Source: an uncultured Pseudomonadota bacterium (GTDB lineage Bacteria > Desulfobacterota > Binatia > Binatales > Binataceae). Taken from it: a stretch of 37,817 nt of DNA. The position numbers were made by a program, and so were the translations under genes. Numbering within the stretch: position 1 is the stretch's first letter; the number at the start of each line of letters is the position of its first letter. The notes under the pieces were generated by a model. That model was not told the DNA's origin and did no database searches. It saw nothing but the letters and a program-made list of their open reading frames with translations. The stretch covers positions 1 to 37,817 of the forward strand of contig CALAOW010000031.1 in the NCBI GenBank assembly GCA_937889395.1. Direction: 5' to 3'. Below, in pieces: positions 35,249 to 37,817 of the stretch.

Positions 35249-36208
35249 TCAATTTAGAAAATCCTTGTCGCTGCCGGCCTCGGTGCCGCGACGCGCGCGC
35301 ACGCGGCGCACGTAGTCCTTGAGCTCTTCCTGCGCCTTGCGCACATCGCCCTCGTACTTGACGATGGTATCGAGCGTTTCGGTGACGAGTTCCTGATCGA
35401 GACTGTTCACGTTGAGGAGCGTCAGGGCCTTGACCCAATCGAGCGTTTCGCTGATGCCAGGCGTTTTCTTGAGGTCGAGTTTGCGCAGCGATTGCACGAC
35501 GGTGACGACTTCCTCGGCGAGCTTGGCGGCGGCCTCGGGGACCTTGAGCTTGACGATCGCAAGTTCCTGCACGCGATCGGGAAAATCGATATACAGATGC
35601 AAGCATCGCCGCTTGAGCGCGTCGGACATTTCGCGCGCGTTGTTCGAAGTCAGCACGACCAGCGGAATGTGCTTGGCCTTGATCGTGCCGAGTTCGGGCA
35701 CGGTCACCTGGAAGTCGGACAGCAACTCGAGCAGGAACGCTTCGAACTCGGCGTCGGCCTTGTCGATCTCGTCGATCAGCAGGACCGACGGCTGCTCGCT
35801 GGAAATAGCCTTGAGCAGAGGCCGCGGCAGCACGAAGCGCTCGGAGAAAAAGACTTCGTCCTGCGCAGCGATTCGATCGACCGCCTCGGTCAAGCTCCTG
35901 GCGCCGACCAACACTTCGCTGATTTTGTCCTTGAGAATCTGCGTATAGAGGAGCTGCTTGGCATACTCCCATTCGTAAAGCGCCTTGCCCTCGTCGAGGC
36001 CCTCGTAACACTGAAGACGGATCATGTCGAAGCCGAGCGACGCGGCCAGCACCTTGGCCAGGTCGGTCTTGCCGACGCCGGCGGGGCCTTCGACCAGGAT
36101 GGGCTTGCGCATTTCACTCGCCAGGTAAACGACGGTCGCGATTCGCCGGCTGGCGATATAATTGTTCTTGGCGAATCGCTCGATTACGTCCTCGATCGAT
36201 GAAAACAT
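35249..36208 (-). CDS. MoxR-family AAA+ ATPase
   Basis: A 319-residue AAA+ chaperone. Walker A is GPAGVGKT (41-48), Walker B is LLIDEID (143-149), followed by sensor 1 in LTSNNAREMSDALKRRC. MoxR proteins act with VWA partners in the maturation of methanol dehydrogenase, CO dehydrogenase and other enzymes. No such target gene is in this window. ATG 36208 is preceded by a strong AGGAGG at 5-base spacing on the minus strand. A 12-base perfect palindrome, GGGGCGCGCCCC (36236-36247), lies in its presumed leader. Confidence 0.92.
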   Translation of the reverse strand: MFSSIEDVIERFAKNNYIASRRIATVVYLASEMRKPILVEGPAGVGKTDLAKVLAASLGFDMIRLQCYEGLDEGKALYEWEYAKQLLYTQILKDKISEVLVGARSLTEAVDRIAAQDEVFFSERFVLPRPLLKAISSEQPSVLLIDEIDKADAEFEAFLLELLSDFQVTVPELGTIKAKHIPLVVLTSNNAREMSDALKRRCLHLYIDFPDRVQELAIVKLKVPEAAAKLAEEVVTVVQSLRKLDLKKTPGISETLDWVKALTLLNVNSLDQELVTETLDTIVKYEGDVRKAQEELKDYVRRVRARRGTEAGSDKDFLN

Positions 36209-36235
36209 CCATCCTCCTCGACGCCGGAAGCTGAA

Positions 36236-36247
36236 GGGGCGCGCCCC
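36236..36247. repeat. GC palindrome in the moxR upstream region
   Basis: GGGGCGCGCCCC is a perfect 12-base palindrome about 28 bases upstream of the moxR ATG. The flanking 36250-36272 is AT-rich (TTAGATTAAATAT) and could hold the moxR -10. The rest of the gap shows no gene. Confidence 0.35.
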
Positions 36248-36289
36248 GCGCGAATTAGATTAAATATCATGGCGAGTTGAGCCGAGGAA

Positions 36290-36309
36290 ACCCGCTGGAG
36301 TTGGCGGGT
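36290..36309 (-). terminator. Weak terminator-like hairpin after the toxin-antitoxin genes
   Basis: ACCCGC (36290-36295) and GCGGGT (36304-36309) form a 6-bp stem with an 8-base loop. Read on the minus strand it lies downstream of the toxin stop and is followed only by a short T-run, so termination would be inefficient. Confidence 0.35.
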
Positions 36310-36347
36310 AGCGGCGCGATTGTTTTGGGCTAGGCCGGCGAATTCCG

Positions 36348-36632
36348 CTAGAACTTCTCGGGCCATTTTCTGGCGCCATGAAAGACGCGCAGGATCTCGA
36401 CTGTCTCACCGCGCACCCGGTACGGAACGACGTACGGCGTCCCGCTCACCATCAGCTCGCGGGTGCCGGGAATCCGTCCGGTGCGGCCCAAGGCCGGATG
36501 GGTGGCAAGTCGCTCAACGCTTGTCGCGATACGGTCCACCATTTGCGCCGCGGCATCCGGGTCATCGCGTGCGATGTACTCGGCCTCCTCGTCGAGATTC
36601 TGGAGCGCGCGCCTAAGCCATCTGACCCGCAC
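36348..36632 (-). CDS. ParE/RelE-family toxin
   Basis: A 94-residue toxin-like protein. The N-terminal helices (RWLRRALQNLDEEAEYIARDD) and the C-terminal PYVVPYRVRGETVEILRVFHGARKWPEKF match the plasmid stabilisation ParE/RelE family. The tail VFHGARKWP is characteristic. These proteins either cut mRNA at the ribosome (RelE) or poison gyrase (ParE); sequence does not settle which. It starts with GTG at 36632, overlapping the antitoxin gene by 20 bases, in the usual antitoxin-first order. Confidence 0.88.
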   Translation of the reverse strand: MRVRWLRRALQNLDEEAEYIARDDPDAAAQMVDRIATSVERLATHPALGRTGRIPGTRELMVSGTPYVVPYRVRGETVEILRVFHGARKWPEKF

Positions 36633-36864
36633 CGCGCCTCCACTTCCCCTTCACCGCCTGGACTTCCGCTTCACTTGCGAAGTCGCCCGCGTCAGCCTCC
36701 TTGAGCGCGGCTCTGATCTCCGTGATTTGCCATTCGTTCAAATCGACGTAGGCGCGTATCGCCTCGGCCGCGACGTAGGACTTGGTCCGCTCCATCGCCT
36801 TGGCAAGTTTTTCAAGCCGGCTCTTCGTCTTACGGTCAACCCGGATCGTCATTACTTCTGACAT
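36613..36864 (-). CDS. Ribbon-helix-helix antitoxin (CopG/ParD-like)
   Basis: An 83-residue protein. VMTIRVDRKTKSRLEKLAKAMERTKSYVAAEAIRAYVDL is a typical ribbon-helix-helix DNA-binding domain. The acidic C-terminal part (EIRAALKEADAGDFASEAEV) would bind the toxin. ATG 36864 has AGGA about 10 bases upstream and gives MSEVMTIRVDRK; an upstream in-frame start (36900) is inside the operator/promoter and is rejected. It probably represses its own promoter through the palindrome at 36879-36894. Confidence 0.88.
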   Translation of the reverse strand: MSEVMTIRVDRKTKSRLEKLAKAMERTKSYVAAEAIRAYVDLNEWQITEIRAALKEADAGDFASEAEVQAVKGKWRRGAGQMA

Positions 36865-36870
36865 GCTCGT

Positions 36871-36900
36871 ATTGTCCTGTATACATCGGCATACAGTCAA
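36871..36900 (-). promoter_or_regulatory. Toxin-antitoxin promoter with overlapping operator
   Basis: On the minus strand, TTGACT (36895-36900) and GACAAT (36871-36876) lie 18 bases apart. The spacer contains the near-perfect palindrome GTATACATCGGCATAC (36879-36894). A ribbon-helix-helix antitoxin bound there would block RNA polymerase, as is usual for these modules. Confidence 0.6.
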
Positions 36901-36965
36901 GGGTACCGGCCGCTGGCGGGGATGGCCCTTGTGCGAATACCCGGCGGGCTGCCAATTTTGTATCG

Positions 36966-37751
36966 ATGTGTACGCTGGCGATTTACTTTCAGGCGACGCG
37001 CGACTGTCCCGTTGTGATTGCCGCGAATCGCGATGAATTTCTTGACCGCCCCGCTGGCGACCCGACTACCCTGCTCGAAATGCCGCACGTAGTCGGCGGC
37101 AAAGACCTCAAGGCGGGAGGCACGTGGCTCGGAATCAGCGAGTATGGAATTGTCGCGGGGCTGCTGAATCGGCGCGCCGGCAACGGCGGCAATCCGGATG
37201 CGCGATCGCGCGGGCTGCTATGCCTGGACGCTCTGCGCCGCCGGACCGCGGCGGAAGCGGCAGAGTTCGCCGCCCGCGAGCGCGGCTCCGACTACAATCC
37301 ATTCAACCTGCTGATGGTCTCGCGGACCGAGGGGTTCGTCGCTTACAACCGCGGCGCCTCGATCGAAGTTGTCGCACTCAAGCCCGGGCTGCATCTGCTG
37401 ACCAATCTCGACGTGGATGATTTCGAATGTCCGAAAATAAGCGCGTCGTACGGCAAGTTCGCAGAACTCGGCATTCGCGCCGATTTCCAGCGCGATCCGA
37501 TCGGGCAGCGCGCGGCGCTGGGCGCGTTGCTGGCCGATCATAATACCCAGCTCGATTCGCGAATCGGCACCGTCGCGGGCGGACGGTCCAACGCGCTGTG
37601 TCTGCATCTCGATAATTATGGAACGCGCTCGTCGAGTTTGATCTTCATGCGCGGCGATGGGCCTGAGATCGCGCACTACTTCGCGCCGGGGCCGCCGTGC
37701 CGAACGGCGTACGGTCTCGTCGAGATTCTTCGCCGCAGCGGCTCAGAATGA
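36966..37751 (+). CDS. NRDE/TANGO2-family protein
   Basis: A 261-residue protein. MCTLAIYF and VIAANRDEFLDRPA (Cys2, NRDE at 21-24) are the family hallmark. The Cys2 position suits an N-terminal nucleophile (Ntn) hydrolase after Met removal. HVVGGKDLKAGGTWLGIS and LLNRR follow. The bacterial function is unknown; eukaryotic TANGO2 has been linked to lipid or haem handling. ATG 36966 has no Shine-Dalgarno, so a very short leader is likely. It is divergently transcribed from the toxin-antitoxin pair. Confidence 0.9.
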   Translation: MCTLAIYFQATRDCPVVIAANRDEFLDRPAGDPTTLLEMPHVVGGKDLKAGGTWLGISEYGIVAGLLNRRAGNGGNPDARSRGLLCLDALRRRTAAEAAEFAARERGSDYNPFNLLMVSRTEGFVAYNRGASIEVVALKPGLHLLTNLDVDDFECPKISASYGKFAELGIRADFQRDPIGQRAALGALLADHNTQLDSRIGTVAGGRSNALCLHLDNYGTRSSSLIFMRGDGPEIAHYFAPGPPCRTAYGLVEILRRSGSE

Positions 37752-37792
37752 TAAATCAACGCGAGCGCGGTGAATACACTTAATTGAATGCG

Positions 37793-37809
37793 AAACCCAC
37801 CGTGGGTTT
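37793..37809. terminator. Hairpin after the TANGO2-like gene
   Basis: AAACCCAC (37793-37800) and GTGGGTTT (37802-37809) are exact inverted repeats with one base between. The T-run is short (TTT). The last 66 bases of the window hold no gene. Confidence 0.45.
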
Positions 37810-37817
37810 GCAGGGGT

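Noticed and set aside
33704-35257. A 517-codon plus-strand open frame across the VWA gene.
   Set aside because: It is the complement of the VWA coding frame, and the VWA product has clear family motifs while this one has none.
1-37817. CRISPR arrays, tRNA or rRNA genes, prophage or insertion sequences.
   Set aside because: No regularly spaced repeats, tRNA-like cloverleaf, transposase or integrase reading frame was seen.

Overview
The window is a GC-rich, tightly packed stretch of bacterial chromosome made almost entirely of housekeeping genes. No phage, insertion sequence, CRISPR array, rRNA or tRNA is visible. Several starts are GTG or TTG, and many gene pairs overlap by a few bases. Two SPOR/lipoprotein-type envelope genes and the Bacillus-like SdhCAB suggest a Gram-negative, probably uncultured, deltaproteobacterial or Binatota-like lineage. 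That placement is inferred from gene content only and is low confidence.

Layout. (1) 1-6802: a TCA-cycle operon, mdh-sdhC-sdhA-sdhB-sucC-sucD-ndk, behind a recognisable promoter, running from malate/succinate oxidation to substrate-level GTP/ATP formation and nucleotide balancing. (2) 6853-9817: rlmN, mtnP and a PfkB sugar kinase. (3) 9802-13014: glycosyltransferase, UDP-glucose dehydrogenase and sugar epimerase, a surface-polysaccharide trio. (4) 13016-16212: lepA, lepB and a coiled-coil protein. (5) 16235-24712: a complete pyrimidine operon (pyrR, aspartate carbamoyltransferase fusion, pyrC, carA, carB) with a leader region that looks like an attenuator. (6) 24720-28912: recG, facing a lipoprotein metallopeptidase and rlpA on the other strand. 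(7) 29062-33608: dgt, a TPR protein, an EthD-like protein, a DsbA-like thioredoxin, a membrane-anchored TPR protein and a bifunctional-nuclease-domain protein. (8) 33749-36208: a VWA protein and MoxR ATPase pair. (9) 36348-36900: a ParE/RelE-type toxin-antitoxin pair with an operator. (10) 36966-37751: a TANGO2/NRDE protein.

The most remarkable part is the pyrimidine operon. Its aspartate carbamoyltransferase is one 646-residue chain that joins a PyrB catalytic domain, a PyrI-type four-cysteine zinc module, and a full-length PyrR-like phosphoribosyltransferase domain. A normal stand-alone pyrR lies directly upstream. The operon begins with a strong sigma70-type promoter. A hairpin follows whose loop fits the PyrR RNA-loop consensus and whose lower stem covers the ribosome-binding site of a 21-residue leader ORF. 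An intrinsic terminator lies inside that ORF, and the leader stop overlaps the pyrR start (ATGA). Together these suggest coupled translational and transcriptional control by pyrimidines, and an enzyme whose usual PyrI nucleotide-binding domain has been replaced by a PyrR-type sensor. The mechanism is inference; the sequence elements are directly visible.
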